This document shows, one piece after another, positions 8,591 through 18,846 of a DNA stretch of 64,000 bases. The DNA comes from Nostoc sp. 'Lobaria pulmonaria (5183) cyanobiont'. Lineage in GTDB: Bacteria > Cyanobacteriota > Cyanobacteriia > Cyanobacteriales > Nostocaceae. How positions within the stretch are numbered: the stretch's first letter is position 1; each line of letters begins with the position of its first letter. The stretch is from positions 6,494,545-6,558,544 of the forward strand of contig NZ_CP026692.1 in assembly GCF_002949795.1 (NCBI RefSeq). Direction: 5' to 3'. The translations under genes and the position numbers were made by a program. The notes under the pieces were generated by a model. That model had not been told where the DNA came from and did no database searches. It worked only from the letters and a program-made list of their open reading frames with translations.

Positions 8591-9778
8591 ATGAGAGACT
8601 ATCAACGCACTCTACCGCCTCTGTGGATAGGTTCGGCGATCGCCTTTTATGCCTTTATTGCCATTGGCATCGCTGAAGCAGGAATAGGAGTTCTTCTGCC
8701 CTCCATTCTGTCTACCTATAATCTGACTCCAGCAACCGTCACTCTGCTGTTTGTCAGTCAAATTAGCGGCTACATTCTGGCAGCATTCACCAGCAGTCTT
8801 GTGAGTAGTCGGCTGGGATTAGCCCGAATGCTATTGATTGCTGCGGGTGCGCTGACGATGGCACTGACGATCTATGCCATCTCACCCTCCTGGTTTGTGA
8901 TGGTTGCGGCTGGATCGGGGTTGGGATTGGGCATTGGGTTGATTGATGCAGGCATTAACACCTACATTGTGCAAAATTCTCGCAGTGCCAGTCTGATTGG
9001 TTTGCTCCATGCTTTCTATGGTATTGGCGCCCTCTCAGGCCCCGCGATCGCTACTACTTTGTTAGCAGTTGGCATGAACTGGCGACAGGTTTATGGGGTA
9101 TTAGCTGGGATTGTCAGCCTATTAATTGTCAGCGTGCTGGGCGTAATCATCTTCAACTACACACCAATGACACAACGGGTATTGGCATCAAATACAACTG
9201 CCTTAGAAAATCTGGGCAGAGCGCTCCAAACTCCGATAGTACTGCTAACTGGGCTACTTTTGCTAGTTTATGTTGGCACTGAAGCCTGCATCGGCAACTG
9301 GGCATACACTGTGCAATCCGTCGCTCGTCACACTCCCACGCTGATTGCTGGTTACAGCGTTAGTGCCTACTGGCTGGGATTAACATTGGGACGTTTCATC
9401 TTAGGTTATTTCTTGCAATGGCTTGGGGCAGTCCGCACGATCAGTATGTCGCTCAGTCTTGTGATCATTGGATTGCTTGCTTGGTGGCAACTACCAGATC
9501 AATGGATTAGCTTACCGTTGATTGGCTTTGGGTTGGCAGCTATCTTTCCTGCGACCATTTGGTTAATCCCTCAACGATTGCCAGACCCCCATGTTCCTGC
9601 GGCTGTTAGCATTGCCACTAGTGCCGCCAGTTTGGGGGCAGCGATTATACCCACTGGAGCAGGCTGGATTGCAAGTTGGGCAAATTTAGAAATCATCCCA
9701 ATGTTGATGCTGCCATTGGCGCTCTTAATGGTGGGCTTACATTGCTGGCTGGTGCAACATTCGGTAAAAGACAAGTAA
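8591..9778 (+). CDS. MFS transporter
   Basis: 395 aa from ATG 8591; a TTG at 8564 would add nine residues, but GGAG at 8576-8579 favours the ATG. Twelve hydrophobic segments can be counted in two sets of six separated by a more polar middle (about residues 190-215), with the GLG.G..DAGIN and GLLHAFYGIGALSGPAIA motifs seen in drug/sugar MFS families. It is an inner-membrane secondary transporter; the substrate cannot be told. It is convergent with the GMC oxidoreductase that ends the polysaccharide island 79 bp away, so it is not part of that transcription unit. Confidence 0.88.
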   Translation: MRDYQRTLPPLWIGSAIAFYAFIAIGIAEAGIGVLLPSILSTYNLTPATVTLLFVSQISGYILAAFTSSLVSSRLGLARMLLIAAGALTMALTIYAISPSWFVMVAAGSGLGLGIGLIDAGINTYIVQNSRSASLIGLLHAFYGIGALSGPAIATTLLAVGMNWRQVYGVLAGIVSLLIVSVLGVIIFNYTPMTQRVLASNTTALENLGRALQTPIVLLTGLLLLVYVGTEACIGNWAYTVQSVARHTPTLIAGYSVSAYWLGLTLGRFILGYFLQWLGAVRTISMSLSLVIIGLLAWWQLPDQWISLPLIGFGLAAIFPATIWLIPQRLPDPHVPAAVSIATSAASLGAAIIPTGAGWIASWANLEIIPMLMLPLALLMVGLHCWLVQHSVKDK

Positions 9779-9857
9779 GTTTTCGCACTGAATGGCACTA
9801 AGAAAAGCTCAGGCGATCGCTACTTTTAAAACGTGACGATTTTATGCAAATTTATAT

Positions 9858-11507
9858 TTAGTGACACAATTGTGCTTTCACATGGTCTGCCAGTCGAATT
9901 GCCAAGGCAACAATAGTGAGCGTAGGATTTGCATAGCCTCCTGTAGGGAAAACAGAGCTACCTGCCATGAATAAATTAGAGATGCCGTGAACTTGACAAT
10001 TTGCATCTACTACTCCCTGTTTTGGGTCATGATGCATACGCGTTGTTCCCATATTGTGATGGGTACTCAGCGAAGCAACCGGACGATCTCCATCTAATTC
10101 AATCTGCAACTCACCTAGATTTGCACTAGCAAACTCTTCTGCAAATACTACCTGCGATCGCTTCACACTGCAAATATCTATTTCGCTCCAATGATTAATT
10201 AATTTTGCTTGGGGACAGCCAAGCTTATCTAGTTGATTACTGAGTGTCACCCGATTATTTGGATTTGGGGTTTGTTCAGTTTGGCTGAGAACTTCAAACT
10301 TTGTATATTTCTGTTCATTACCTTCATGGTAAGACCATCCTCCATGACTCAAATCAGGGAACAAATATTCTTTTTTAATATTATACTTATACCAATCAGC
10401 TACTAAATCATCAATATTCGTAATCACATTTTGCAAATGCTGAAAAATATTTTTAGGTAACTGTCTTTGTCGAACTGAAGACAACAAAATTTTTGCAGAA
10501 GCCTTTGCTGCCGATCTAAACCTTTCATCTCTGGGATATAACAACGCGGTCATATTTAGTAATTTATCGCGGCGCATAACTTGTTCTGTTAGGGCAAATT
10601 TTCCCATGACTGTGACATTATTCACGCGGCGTAAGTCATACAAAGCCATCGAATTAAAGATTTTGCGATTTGGGGGGATAAGCATACCACAACGAATAAA
10701 AGGATGATCCATAAAGAACCTACCCACTAAATCATGTTGATTGCCTAATCCATTCTTTTGAATTCGATTTGACAATAATAATAAACGTGCGTTTTCAATA
10801 CCACCTGCGGCTAAAATAAATACTTTTGCAGCTACCCAAAATTTATGACCAGATAAACAAGCTACTTGCACGCGTTTCACCGTCTGGGCTGTTTCATCTG
10901 CCTCAATTTCTACCACGTTGGCGTTTAGGAATGTGCTGATATTAGGAGATTGATTGATTTGGTGGCGATATTCATTGATGAAAATATCACGGGGGCCAAA
11001 CTGAAACATATTGGTAGTAACTCGGTCACTTGTGAAATGTGTCCGAGGAGATTGAGTATTTTCCCAAGCCTCAGCTTCATAAGCAAAAGAACCGAGTTTA
11101 CAGACTACTTGAGCACGCTCATAAAATGGATTCAGGTGAGATTTACTAAAAGGCCAGCCACTGTAGGGCACCCAATCTCGTTTTTCAAAATCTATTGCGT
11201 CTAACGGTACGTGCCTCAGACCAACTTGATTTTTATTAATTTCAATATTCCAGACATTAGCCAATCCACCAAATTGACGATGACGCATATCTTGCAGTGG
11301 TGGAAAAGGATCTCCAACCGTTTCACCCTCACCAAGAGATGCAGTTTCTTGATTAAATTCCAAATCACCACTTTCTAGTAAGCAGACTCGAAAATTTTGC
11401 CCAATTAATTCTCGTGCAAGTGTAATTCCTGCTGGGCCACCACCAACTAGACAAACTTCGGTATTAATAACTTCATCTATCGGCAATTTCCGGCTATCAA
11501 TCAACAT
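9858..11507 (-). CDS. GMC family FAD-dependent oxidoreductase
   Basis: 549 aa. The N-terminal dinucleotide-binding motif GGGPAG (22-27) with Glu46 at the end of the next strand, and the C-terminal GMC signature from about 484: HNMGTTRMHHD, then LFMAGSSVFPTGGYANPT. GMC enzymes oxidise alcohols or sugars using FAD. It is the last gene of the minus-strand polysaccharide island and a GMC-type oxidoreductase fits oxidation of an alcohol group on the polymer or its precursor; that role is inferred. The start ATG at 11507 has AAAGGAA 6-7 bases upstream. Confidence 0.88.
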   Translation of the reverse strand: MLIDSRKLPIDEVINTEVCLVGGGPAGITLARELIGQNFRVCLLESGDLEFNQETASLGEGETVGDPFPPLQDMRHRQFGGLANVWNIEINKNQVGLRHVPLDAIDFEKRDWVPYSGWPFSKSHLNPFYERAQVVCKLGSFAYEAEAWENTQSPRTHFTSDRVTTNMFQFGPRDIFINEYRHQINQSPNISTFLNANVVEIEADETAQTVKRVQVACLSGHKFWVAAKVFILAAGGIENARLLLLSNRIQKNGLGNQHDLVGRFFMDHPFIRCGMLIPPNRKIFNSMALYDLRRVNNVTVMGKFALTEQVMRRDKLLNMTALLYPRDERFRSAAKASAKILLSSVRQRQLPKNIFQHLQNVITNIDDLVADWYKYNIKKEYLFPDLSHGGWSYHEGNEQKYTKFEVLSQTEQTPNPNNRVTLSNQLDKLGCPQAKLINHWSEIDICSVKRSQVVFAEEFASANLGELQIELDGDRPVASLSTHHNMGTTRMHHDPKQGVVDANCQVHGISNLFMAGSSVFPTGGYANPTLTIVALAIRLADHVKAQLCH

Positions 11508-11626
11508 TAATTAATTCCTTTAAATCTAATTTATTATTTTTAACCACAGATTTACATCGATTAATTATCTATGTAAATTCGTAGTTTTATTTTCATAACA
11601 TTGGCTTTTGTAAGAAGTTTACTGTT

Positions 11627-12757
11627 TCATTCAGCCGATGAAACACTCGGTATTGCAGAACGAATTGCATTAATAAAATTTTGGGCATAATTCTGCGTTG
11701 AGAAATCGAGGGCGCGTTGTCTAGCAGCGACTCCCGCACTCTGGGCAAATTCTTGCTCGTCAAGATAACGGAGAATTGCGATCGCTAATTTATCCGCATC
11801 GCCGTAAGGTGTTAATAATCCATTCATGCCATCGGTAATAATCTCTGTCGGGCCGCCTGCACTGCCAGCAATTACAGGTTTACCCAGCGCCATTGCCTCA
11901 ATAATCACAATCCCAAAAGGTTCTTTATCTGATGCATGAACAAATACATCCATTGCCTGCACCCATTCCGGGATATTACGCTGTAGTCCAGCCATAATTA
12001 TCTGCTCTTTCAAGCCCAAAGCGGTGATTTCGGCTTTTAAGAAGTCCTCATAATCCGGTTCTAAATCGTGCTTACCGCCAACTACCACACAATGGGCATC
12101 GGGATACTTCTGTAAAATTTTGGGCATCGCTTGCACCAATACGTGCATTCCCTTCCATCGTTGCAATCGTCCCACAATTCCAATCAACGGCCCGTGTAAA
12201 GGTATGCCTAGTTTTCGCCGTGCTTCTTCTGGAGTTGGTAAAGCATTAGGCTCAAATCGGTCTAATGCGACACCAGGATAAACCAAAGGTGTTGGTCTGT
12301 GGGGCCAAATCTCTGCCTGTGCTTGCTTACCATCTTGCGAGAGGGTAATAATTGCCCGCGCTGGGATGAAAGTTGCAATTCGTACCAACCAAGTTTTATC
12401 ACTAGGCACTTCTAGTTGATACCACACAGCAGGCAACCCCGCCAACATTGCCGCTAAACCTCCAGATATATGCGTAATCCACATCCAATTGACAATTATA
12501 TCTGCACGTTCGCGGCGAGCGATCGCAGCTATCCGCAAAACAGCGCCAATAAAACGGTGGATTTGGCGTAAACGTCCACTTTCCACAACTCGCGCATCAA
12601 TACCTAGAGACTTTACTTGTTCAACCATCGGGCCGGATTCTAAAAATATCACCAGCCACTCAACACCAGCATTACGTCCCTGGTGCACCAAATCCCAAAG
12701 CATCATTTCACCACCGCCTCGTTGTTCGGCCAGTGGCATGACAATAATTGCTTTCAT
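11627..12757 (-). CDS. GT4 family glycosyltransferase
   Basis: 376 aa with the two-domain GT-B layout. N-terminal Gly-rich loop EQRGGGEMML (8-17), linker PGVALDRF, and C-terminal nucleotide-sugar site IVGRLQRWKGMHVLVQA followed by the E-x7-E element EPFGIVIIEAMALGKPVIAG. It would transfer a sugar from a nucleotide donor onto a growing lipid-linked unit at the cytoplasmic face. It lies within the heterocyst-polysaccharide type island, 32 bp after the polymerase-like gene, so co-transcription is likely. Donor and acceptor are unknown. Confidence 0.9.
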   Translation of the reverse strand: MKAIIVMPLAEQRGGGEMMLWDLVHQGRNAGVEWLVIFLESGPMVEQVKSLGIDARVVESGRLRQIHRFIGAVLRIAAIARRERADIIVNWMWITHISGGLAAMLAGLPAVWYQLEVPSDKTWLVRIATFIPARAIITLSQDGKQAQAEIWPHRPTPLVYPGVALDRFEPNALPTPEEARRKLGIPLHGPLIGIVGRLQRWKGMHVLVQAMPKILQKYPDAHCVVVGGKHDLEPDYEDFLKAEITALGLKEQIIMAGLQRNIPEWVQAMDVFVHASDKEPFGIVIIEAMALGKPVIAGSAGGPTEIITDGMNGLLTPYGDADKLAIAILRYLDEQEFAQSAGVAARQRALDFSTQNYAQNFINAIRSAIPSVSSAE

Positions 12758-12789
12758 AATCTATAAAAGTCCTATTTAAGTTGTAATAT

Positions 12790-14259
12790 TTATGAGATCC
12801 TTGATTTATTAGAAAAGTTAGGAATGTTGGAGAGCATCTGAGGATTGCTATAGTATTTGTGTCCTGCCATAGCCATAGCTAAAAATCCCCAAAGAATCAT
12901 CCCTGACACGCTCAACATCCCGCTACCGATAACTAACTGTGAAGCAGAACTGATCCCAATGGCGCGGGCAGCACTGACAAAACTATCGAAACGACCTTCA
13001 CCATAGCTGCTAACAGTAATAATTAAAAAGATTAATCCACCCATATAAAATATGCCTCCAAACCAACCAAGGGTGAAAAACATATCTAGAATGCCACTAT
13101 CAATTACCACGACTTCAATTTGACCAGTTTTTTCGTTGACCTTCCAAATATTTCCTAAGCCGTTACCTAGACCATTAGAAAGGGCTAAACCAAGATTTCT
13201 GTCGTAAGTTCCTGATCTATCTTTAAAGCTGCCATCTTCTTGAATATTAGAAAAAGTTTCAAAACGTGCTGCTACCACCCCAGCAATTGGTTCGATAGTT
13301 GTCAATGGCACAACACAAATAGCCATGACCACAATTATGGTAATTAAGCGCATTTGAATTTTGGCTCTGACTGAACCCATAATCATAATTATTCCAAATA
13401 ACCAGCCTCCCCAATTAGTACGTGCTTGTGTTAATAGAAAAGATAAGTAACCAACAGCTGAAGCCGGAAAAATTAAGTTTCCTGAACCTGTAAATAGCAA
13501 TAGTAACCCAGCCTGCATAACAGAACCAAAAGGGCCGACTGAGTGTAATGTACTCCAGACGCGCATCCCGAAAGGTACAGGGTTTCCAGAACTCATGAAT
13601 AATTTTGATTGTATGAGCCAGTACCTATCCCATTCAGGAGCTACGACAAATTGATATACGCCATAAGTTCCTAAAATCAACACACACCAGAGAAATGTTC
13701 GCTGAATATTCTGGCGATAGCTGGGATAATCTCGCCAGTTTATAAATAAGTGAAAAGCGAAAATAACAGGACTGAGCCAATCCATCAATCCGCGCGCTAC
13801 AGGAATAGGTGGATTGTAAATTAGACCGATGAGAAAGCCATAGAACACTCCGATAAAAGCCAAAACAAACGGTAAACCCCCTTGACGAGAGGCGCGGGGA
13901 AAGTGTCGCAAAAATGTTGCTATAGTAATAAACACCACCAAGTAGGGTGCTATAAGCATTTGACGGCTAGCATCCCAGCCCACCCGATAGTCAACTAAGC
14001 GAGTAGCTAAGGGTGTGAGAAACCAAATCCACCAGGTAAAGCCAATGTAGAGAATGGGATGCCGCAAGTATAAAAATACGGCTACTACTAAAGCTGTCAC
14101 CGGAAAAATTAGGCGTAATGCGGCAGTAGCACCAGCAAAATAGCAAACTACAGTTAGTAATATAAAGCCTGCGATCGCCATCCAACCCTGTAGCGATCGC
14201 TCTTCGGGAGAATAGTTTTCTTGTAAAAAACTATTGAAAAGTATCTGCTTAGAATTCAT
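12790..14259 (-). CDS. O-antigen ligase/Wzy-like polysaccharide polymerase
   Basis: 489 aa integral membrane protein with about ten to twelve hydrophobic segments. A long soluble loop lies in the C-terminal half (about residues 330-395: RFETFSNIQEDGSFKDRSGTY then a glycine-rich stretch), as in Wzy/WaaL proteins, where a periplasmic loop carries the catalytic residues. RSGTYDRNLGLAL resembles the R..R..W..AL region of the family. It would polymerise or ligate exported repeat units. Position between glycosyltransferases in the island supports this. Sequence in this family is poorly conserved, so polymerase versus ligase cannot be decided. Confidence 0.8.
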   Translation of the reverse strand: MNSKQILFNSFLQENYSPEERSLQGWMAIAGFILLTVVCYFAGATAALRLIFPVTALVVAVFLYLRHPILYIGFTWWIWFLTPLATRLVDYRVGWDASRQMLIAPYLVVFITIATFLRHFPRASRQGGLPFVLAFIGVFYGFLIGLIYNPPIPVARGLMDWLSPVIFAFHLFINWRDYPSYRQNIQRTFLWCVLILGTYGVYQFVVAPEWDRYWLIQSKLFMSSGNPVPFGMRVWSTLHSVGPFGSVMQAGLLLLFTGSGNLIFPASAVGYLSFLLTQARTNWGGWLFGIIMIMGSVRAKIQMRLITIIVVMAICVVPLTTIEPIAGVVAARFETFSNIQEDGSFKDRSGTYDRNLGLALSNGLGNGLGNIWKVNEKTGQIEVVVIDSGILDMFFTLGWFGGIFYMGGLIFLIITVSSYGEGRFDSFVSAARAIGISSASQLVIGSGMLSVSGMILWGFLAMAMAGHKYYSNPQMLSNIPNFSNKSRIS

Positions 14260-14321
14260 TCAATTTTAGATGTACACATAAATCAATTTTGCAAATTCAA
14301 AGTAATTCACAATTTAGTTCT

Positions 14322-15248
14322 TCAATTACGAATTAGGAATTCTTTATATCCTTGCCAACGCCCACGCCAAGATGCTAATAACTTTTTCCCCGCCAACTGC
14401 CCTTGGCTAGGTAAAAATCTCAGCCATTGTAGTAAGCCCAAACTATCGCATGTACCCACAAATACTGCCCAGAACAAAAATATAATTCGGCGGATAAATG
14501 GTAAATGCTCTAGTAAAACTAAGGTTTCATTATGGACTAAATTAATAAAGGCAATTTCATTAAAGTTATTTCGCTGATCTTCGTCAAAACGTTGTGCTGG
14601 ATAATGATCTACAGCAACGTAAGGATCGTAAATTATCTTCCAACCAGCCCGCTTTAATGCCAGAGTGAATGCCATTTCAAAGTGTACCTGCGCTCCAGTA
14701 CCGCGCATCCGCTCGTCAAAGCGCAGTTGTCCGATTGCTTGGGTACGAAAACTCATGTTCACGCCCTTGAGAATATCGACTTCGCGGGGTTCTCCCACTC
14801 CCAGGTGATGGTTGCCAATCACTCGCCCAAACCACTGCAACTGTCCCACTACTGGGCGGGATTCGTCTTCTAATTTGCTGCCGTGGTATATCCAATCACG
14901 CCCTCCTAGTCCGCCGAGGCGACTATCGCAGGTAAAGCAAGCTGCAATCCGCTCTAACCAATCCGGGTGGGGTGCGGCATCATCATCAGTAATAGAAACA
15001 ATATCGCCCTCCACTACTGCTAGTCCGGCGTTGAGGGCTGCTACTACCCCTGGTTGTGTCACTTTCACGGTATGCAGTGGCAAGTTGTGCGCTGTGTATT
15101 GCGCCAGAAATTGCCACGTTTCTGCATCCGTATCGCGGACAACCACTATCACCTGATCGACTGGTTTAGTTTGCTCCTGTAGCGCCAAAAGGCAGCGTGA
15201 GAGGTCTTGTGGACGGCGATAAGTCGGTATCAGAACGGTGTTCCGCAT
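14322..15248 (-). CDS. GT2 family glycosyltransferase
   Basis: 308 aa. It begins directly with the GT2 fold: VLIPTYRRPQDLSRCLLAL (5-23), the Mg/nucleotide-sugar motif SITDDDAAPHPDWLE (about 86-100), and GVNMSFRTQAI in the acceptor half, with a C-terminal hydrophobic stretch (FIRRIIFLFWAVFVGTC) that may touch the membrane. The start at 15248 is firm because the first residues are the family motif, yet it overlaps the upstream GT4 gene by 83 bp in another frame. Such a long overlap probably arose when the upstream gene lost its original stop. It acts in the envelope polysaccharide island; donor unknown. Confidence 0.9.
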   Translation of the reverse strand: MRNTVLIPTYRRPQDLSRCLLALQEQTKPVDQVIVVVRDTDAETWQFLAQYTAHNLPLHTVKVTQPGVVAALNAGLAVVEGDIVSITDDDAAPHPDWLERIAACFTCDSRLGGLGGRDWIYHGSKLEDESRPVVGQLQWFGRVIGNHHLGVGEPREVDILKGVNMSFRTQAIGQLRFDERMRGTGAQVHFEMAFTLALKRAGWKIIYDPYVAVDHYPAQRFDEDQRNNFNEIAFINLVHNETLVLLEHLPFIRRIIFLFWAVFVGTCDSLGLLQWLRFLPSQGQLAGKKLLASWRGRWQGYKEFLIRN

Positions 15249-16368
15249 TCTTGCTTAACTCCTCGAATAGATCCACATAAGTTTGTGCCATAGCAGTCCA
15301 GCTGTGTTGTTCTGCCACAGAACGAGCAGCTTGACTCATTTGCTGCATTAGCATATCTACACTTACCAAGGACATCATCGCCACAGCCAAAGCATCAATA
15401 TCATTTGAGTCGGGTAAGACAATGCCACATTCTGGTGTCACTAACTCTGCACCCCCCGTAGCTGTGGCAGTAATTACTGGTAGTCCTGAAGAAAGTGCTT
15501 CTAACAATACGAGGCTACAAGCTTCATATCGGGAAGGAAAAATAAATAAATCTACTGACCGCATAATTTCGGGGATATCACGGCGAAATCCGACAAAATG
15601 CACGCGTTCGCTTAACCCCAAGGATGCCGCTAATTGAGGGAAGGGACTACCTTCGATATGACCTACCACCGCCAAATGTAAATCGGGTACTTTCACCAAG
15701 GCGTGTAGTACTGTATCTAAATTCTTTCTGGGTGTGCGGATATCTCCAGCAAACAAGGCTAGGGTGACATTCTGCGGTAAACCTAATTTTTGGCGGTCGC
15801 TTTGGCCAGGGGTAAACTCTTCTAAGTCAACGCCATTGACAATTACCCGAATTCGAGAACGCGGTACACCAATGTTGACTAATTCTTGAGCTACTTTTTC
15901 AGATACAGCCACCACAACCTGCGCCTTTTGGAAAGCCTGTTTTTCCCAACGGGCATTAAACGCCGTAAACAGCCATTGATAAAAACCATATAAATCGCGG
16001 CGGTTGCGAGAAATATGAACAGGCGATCGCAACCATGAACTGTGGACAAAATGTACAGCATTCACATCAGCCGCAGCCAGATTAATTGCTCCATTGACTT
16101 TAACTAAATCAATGTCAGAGCGATATTTACGTAACCAATCTGCACTTTTTTGGGCAAATATTAAATTACGTACAAATTCTGTAGGATAGCCTTTGACTAG
16201 AATTTTAATCCAATTAACTTGGCTATTATTTTCTAGTTCTGGTGCGACTTCACTAGCTAATAATGTCAAGTGATGACCGCGACGAATTGCTTCATTTGCA
16301 ACTTCATAGTTTACCCGCCCTTGACCATCACCTTTTTTGATTTTATGAGTAACAATACAAAGTTTCAT
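15166..16368 (-). CDS. GT4 family glycosyltransferase with a read-through tail
   Basis: 400 aa GT-B enzyme. N-terminal GDGQGRVNYEVA (13-24), middle VAVSEKVAQELV and VIVNGVDLEEF, C-terminal FAGDIRTPRKNLDTVLHAL and the RYEACSLVLLEALSSGLPVI donor-site block. The fold is complete by about residue 372; the last ~28 residues (RSDTDLSPSTRPLTLPFG...) are encoded inside the next gene's start in another frame and look non-homologous, so the original stop was probably lost. Role: sugar transfer in polysaccharide assembly; donor unknown. Confidence 0.9.
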   Translation of the reverse strand: MKLCIVTHKIKKGDGQGRVNYEVANEAIRRGHHLTLLASEVAPELENNSQVNWIKILVKGYPTEFVRNLIFAQKSADWLRKYRSDIDLVKVNGAINLAAADVNAVHFVHSSWLRSPVHISRNRRDLYGFYQWLFTAFNARWEKQAFQKAQVVVAVSEKVAQELVNIGVPRSRIRVIVNGVDLEEFTPGQSDRQKLGLPQNVTLALFAGDIRTPRKNLDTVLHALVKVPDLHLAVVGHIEGSPFPQLAASLGLSERVHFVGFRRDIPEIMRSVDLFIFPSRYEACSLVLLEALSSGLPVITATATGGAELVTPECGIVLPDSNDIDALAVAMMSLVSVDMLMQQMSQAARSVAEQHSWTAMAQTYVDLFEELSKNAEHRSDTDLSPSTRPLTLPFGATGAN

Positions 16369-16506
16369 CCACTATCTTCCTTAACAAGCTCACACAGAGA
16401 CGCTAATAAAAACTTTAAATAATCTTCTTCTATTCTCTTTGCGCTCTTTGCGTACTTTGCGGTTCGTAAAAAAAACTAGAACCACAACTCAGATATGATT
16501 GCCTGA

Positions 16507-17499
16507 TTATTTCGATACTCCGATTAACTTACTTGCTAAAAATCGCGGAGTAAAACTAAGACTAAGTGCTGCCATAGTTCGCACATTAAATTTTTGTTGA
16601 TTCAGCGCCTGCAAAAAATAAGGACGTGCTGCGGCTATCTGTTCGCTTCGTAGCAAACCAATTCCTAAAGTAGTATTAGCTTCTAACCATTTCTGTTGAA
16701 AATGAGTTCTAAATTCCTGTAAACGAGGGTCTTCCATAAATACTTGATAACAAAACATTTCGCTTTTAGCTTTGCGAATTTTTGCTTGCACATCTCGACT
16801 CCCACTGAGCATAGTATCAGTTTGCTCATGGGCACGATATCGCGTCAATCTTTCTGGACAATAGTAAGCGCCATAACCAGATATACAGAATAGATAGGTT
16901 AAATATAAATCCCACATCCCACCAACTTCTGAGGGAATACTATACCAATCCACCAAATTATTCCGAATCACGCAAGATGCAGCAGTAGGTATACTTTTAT
17001 CTATCAACCCAATTTTGGAAAAAGGTTGATAAATTCCTTTTGCTAGTTTGTCTCGCTTGTAACCGCGTGTGTTTTCTTCGGTACCAGCATGATTAATTAT
17101 GCTATTAGCATCTATAATATATTGGTCACAAAAAGCGAGAATTAAATCAGAATTTGCTTCTAATGGTGGTACAAGCTTTGCTAAAAAGTCTTCATTCCAA
17201 ATATCATCGTCATGGAGACTAGCAACATATTTACCTTGCGCCATTTTAAAGCCATACTGCTGATTAGCTAACATACCCATATTTTGCTGATGCTGCCAAA
17301 ATTGGATGCGTGAATCACCAAAAGATGCAACAATTGCTTGGGGATTTTCTGAACTACAATTATCAGAAATAATAATTTCAATATTTTGATAAGTTTGTTT
17401 TATAGCACTTGCGATCGCTTGCTTGAGATAGTCTGGTCGATTATAAGTGGGGATAACAACGCTGACTAAAGGTTGTTGACATTCTTGATGTAATAACAT
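16507..17499 (-). CDS. GT2 family glycosyltransferase
   Basis: 330 aa. N-terminal VSVVIPTYNRPDYLKQAIAS (11-30), IIISDNCSSENPQ (48-60), and the DxD-type motif ASLHDDDIWNEDFLAKLVPP (about 93-112) are standard GT-A, GT2 features. The remaining half is the variable acceptor-binding region. It sits between two GT4 genes in the minus-strand island and is probably part of the same assembly line. The 138 bp upstream contain a TTTGCGCTCTTTGCG-like dispersed repeat but no gene. Donor unknown. Confidence 0.9.
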   Translation of the reverse strand: MLLHQECQQPLVSVVIPTYNRPDYLKQAIASAIKQTYQNIEIIISDNCSSENPQAIVASFGDSRIQFWQHQQNMGMLANQQYGFKMAQGKYVASLHDDDIWNEDFLAKLVPPLEANSDLILAFCDQYIIDANSIINHAGTEENTRGYKRDKLAKGIYQPFSKIGLIDKSIPTAASCVIRNNLVDWYSIPSEVGGMWDLYLTYLFCISGYGAYYCPERLTRYRAHEQTDTMLSGSRDVQAKIRKAKSEMFCYQVFMEDPRLQEFRTHFQQKWLEANTTLGIGLLRSEQIAAARPYFLQALNQQKFNVRTMAALSLSFTPRFLASKLIGVSK

Positions 17500-17563
17500 A
17501 TTTTTCTCCCTTTATATTTTCTAAGTAAAAGATGCACTATTTGATATTTTTAGCAAATTCAGC

Positions 17564-18742
17564 TTATCTAGCTTGAGAAATACTATATAGTTTGTTGGCT
17601 GGGGAAGGAAATTCAGCTATTGTTTTTGCATAAATTGTTCGGAGATTATTTACATGAGCAGCCATTGTAAATTCCTTCATCAATAAAGTATGACCTTGCT
17701 CACCCATGTATCGACTTTTTTGATAATCTCTATATAATTCATTAATAGCATCAGCCAGCTTTTGGATATTATTGCTTGGAACAAGAATACCGGTTTCTCC
17801 ATCTCGTAAATGTTCTGGAATCCCTCCAACTGCACTACCAATTACAGGTCGACAACGAGAGTATGCTTCCAGAGTTACAAGACCGGCAGGTTCAGGCCAA
17901 ACACTGGGAAAAATGACTGCAAAACATTGTTGATAAAGTTTATCTAATTTATCCGAGTCGCACCAACCATGCCAAGTGATTCGCTTATTCAATCCGAGTG
18001 TAGTTGCTAACTTTTCTAACCGTGGCCGTTCCCAACCTTCACCTGCAATATCAAGTTGAATTTTTGGATCTGTATGTATTAAGGTTTTGAGTAACCATTC
18101 CAGACCTTTATCAGAAACAATTCGTCCAGCAAACAAAATTCTATGATTTTGATGTACTTCTAAGCTGAGGGGAAAAGTTGCTGTTTCTGGTATAGATATT
18201 CCACAGTGTAGCGTTAGAGTTTGTTCTGGAGATACACCGTTTTCAATTAACTCTTGTCGCACATATTCGCTATTAGCAATAAAAGTAATTTTTAGCCTTT
18301 TCAAGACATCTAAAAACTGATGAGTGGTTTGAAGTTCTCTAAGAGTTCTTAAAGGTCTACGGCTACCACATTTATCTACTAATTTACCCCAGGTACATCC
18401 TAAGTAAGAGAAGTTGCGATCGCAGATTGTCCGTTGCTCTGCTAAATACTTTGTGCCACTAGGGCAGTAGAATGAGTGATTATGAACGCTGAAGATAGCA
18501 GGACATTCGCCTGTAAGCTGTAATAGCAAATCTGGACTGTGGATGTGCAGCAGTTTGAACTGGCTTTGATCGATATTTTTAAGTGATTTTATCACGCGAT
18601 CGCTAACATCAGGTGGTCGATGTTCAAACAGAGAAGCTAAGTAAGTTTCAACACCTCCGCTCCCACCGACACCAAAATTTGAGCATTGATAGATTAGGTC
18701 TTTGTCAAAGATTTCCTGGGACATTTTTTCTATGACTTTCAA
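17564..18742 (-). CDS. GT4 family glycosyltransferase
   Basis: 392 aa GT-B enzyme. N-terminal GVGGSGGVETYLASLF (24-39), then a Cys-rich middle (CPSGTKYLAEQRTICDRNFSYLGCTWGKLVDKC), which in related GT4 proteins marks a sub-family, and the C-terminal LFAGRIVSDKGLEWLLKTL and WPEPAGLVTLEAYSRCRPVIG donor site. First gene after hepA in transcription order. Probable role: addition of a sugar to the envelope polysaccharide repeat unit; specific linkage unknown. The start could also be the Met six codons downstream (MSQEIF). Confidence 0.9.
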   Translation of the reverse strand: MKVIEKMSQEIFDKDLIYQCSNFGVGGSGGVETYLASLFEHRPPDVSDRVIKSLKNIDQSQFKLLHIHSPDLLLQLTGECPAIFSVHNHSFYCPSGTKYLAEQRTICDRNFSYLGCTWGKLVDKCGSRRPLRTLRELQTTHQFLDVLKRLKITFIANSEYVRQELIENGVSPEQTLTLHCGISIPETATFPLSLEVHQNHRILFAGRIVSDKGLEWLLKTLIHTDPKIQLDIAGEGWERPRLEKLATTLGLNKRITWHGWCDSDKLDKLYQQCFAVIFPSVWPEPAGLVTLEAYSRCRPVIGSAVGGIPEHLRDGETGILVPSNNIQKLADAINELYRDYQKSRYMGEQGHTLLMKEFTMAAHVNNLRTIYAKTIAEFPSPANKLYSISQAR

Positions 18743-18846
18743 GTATATAGGACTAATTTTAATAACTTATTTATCGGAATAATAAGTGTTTAAAATCTTA
18801 TTGTTTTACTATTTGGCAAAATTATTGATACATATTTAGTAGTTTA

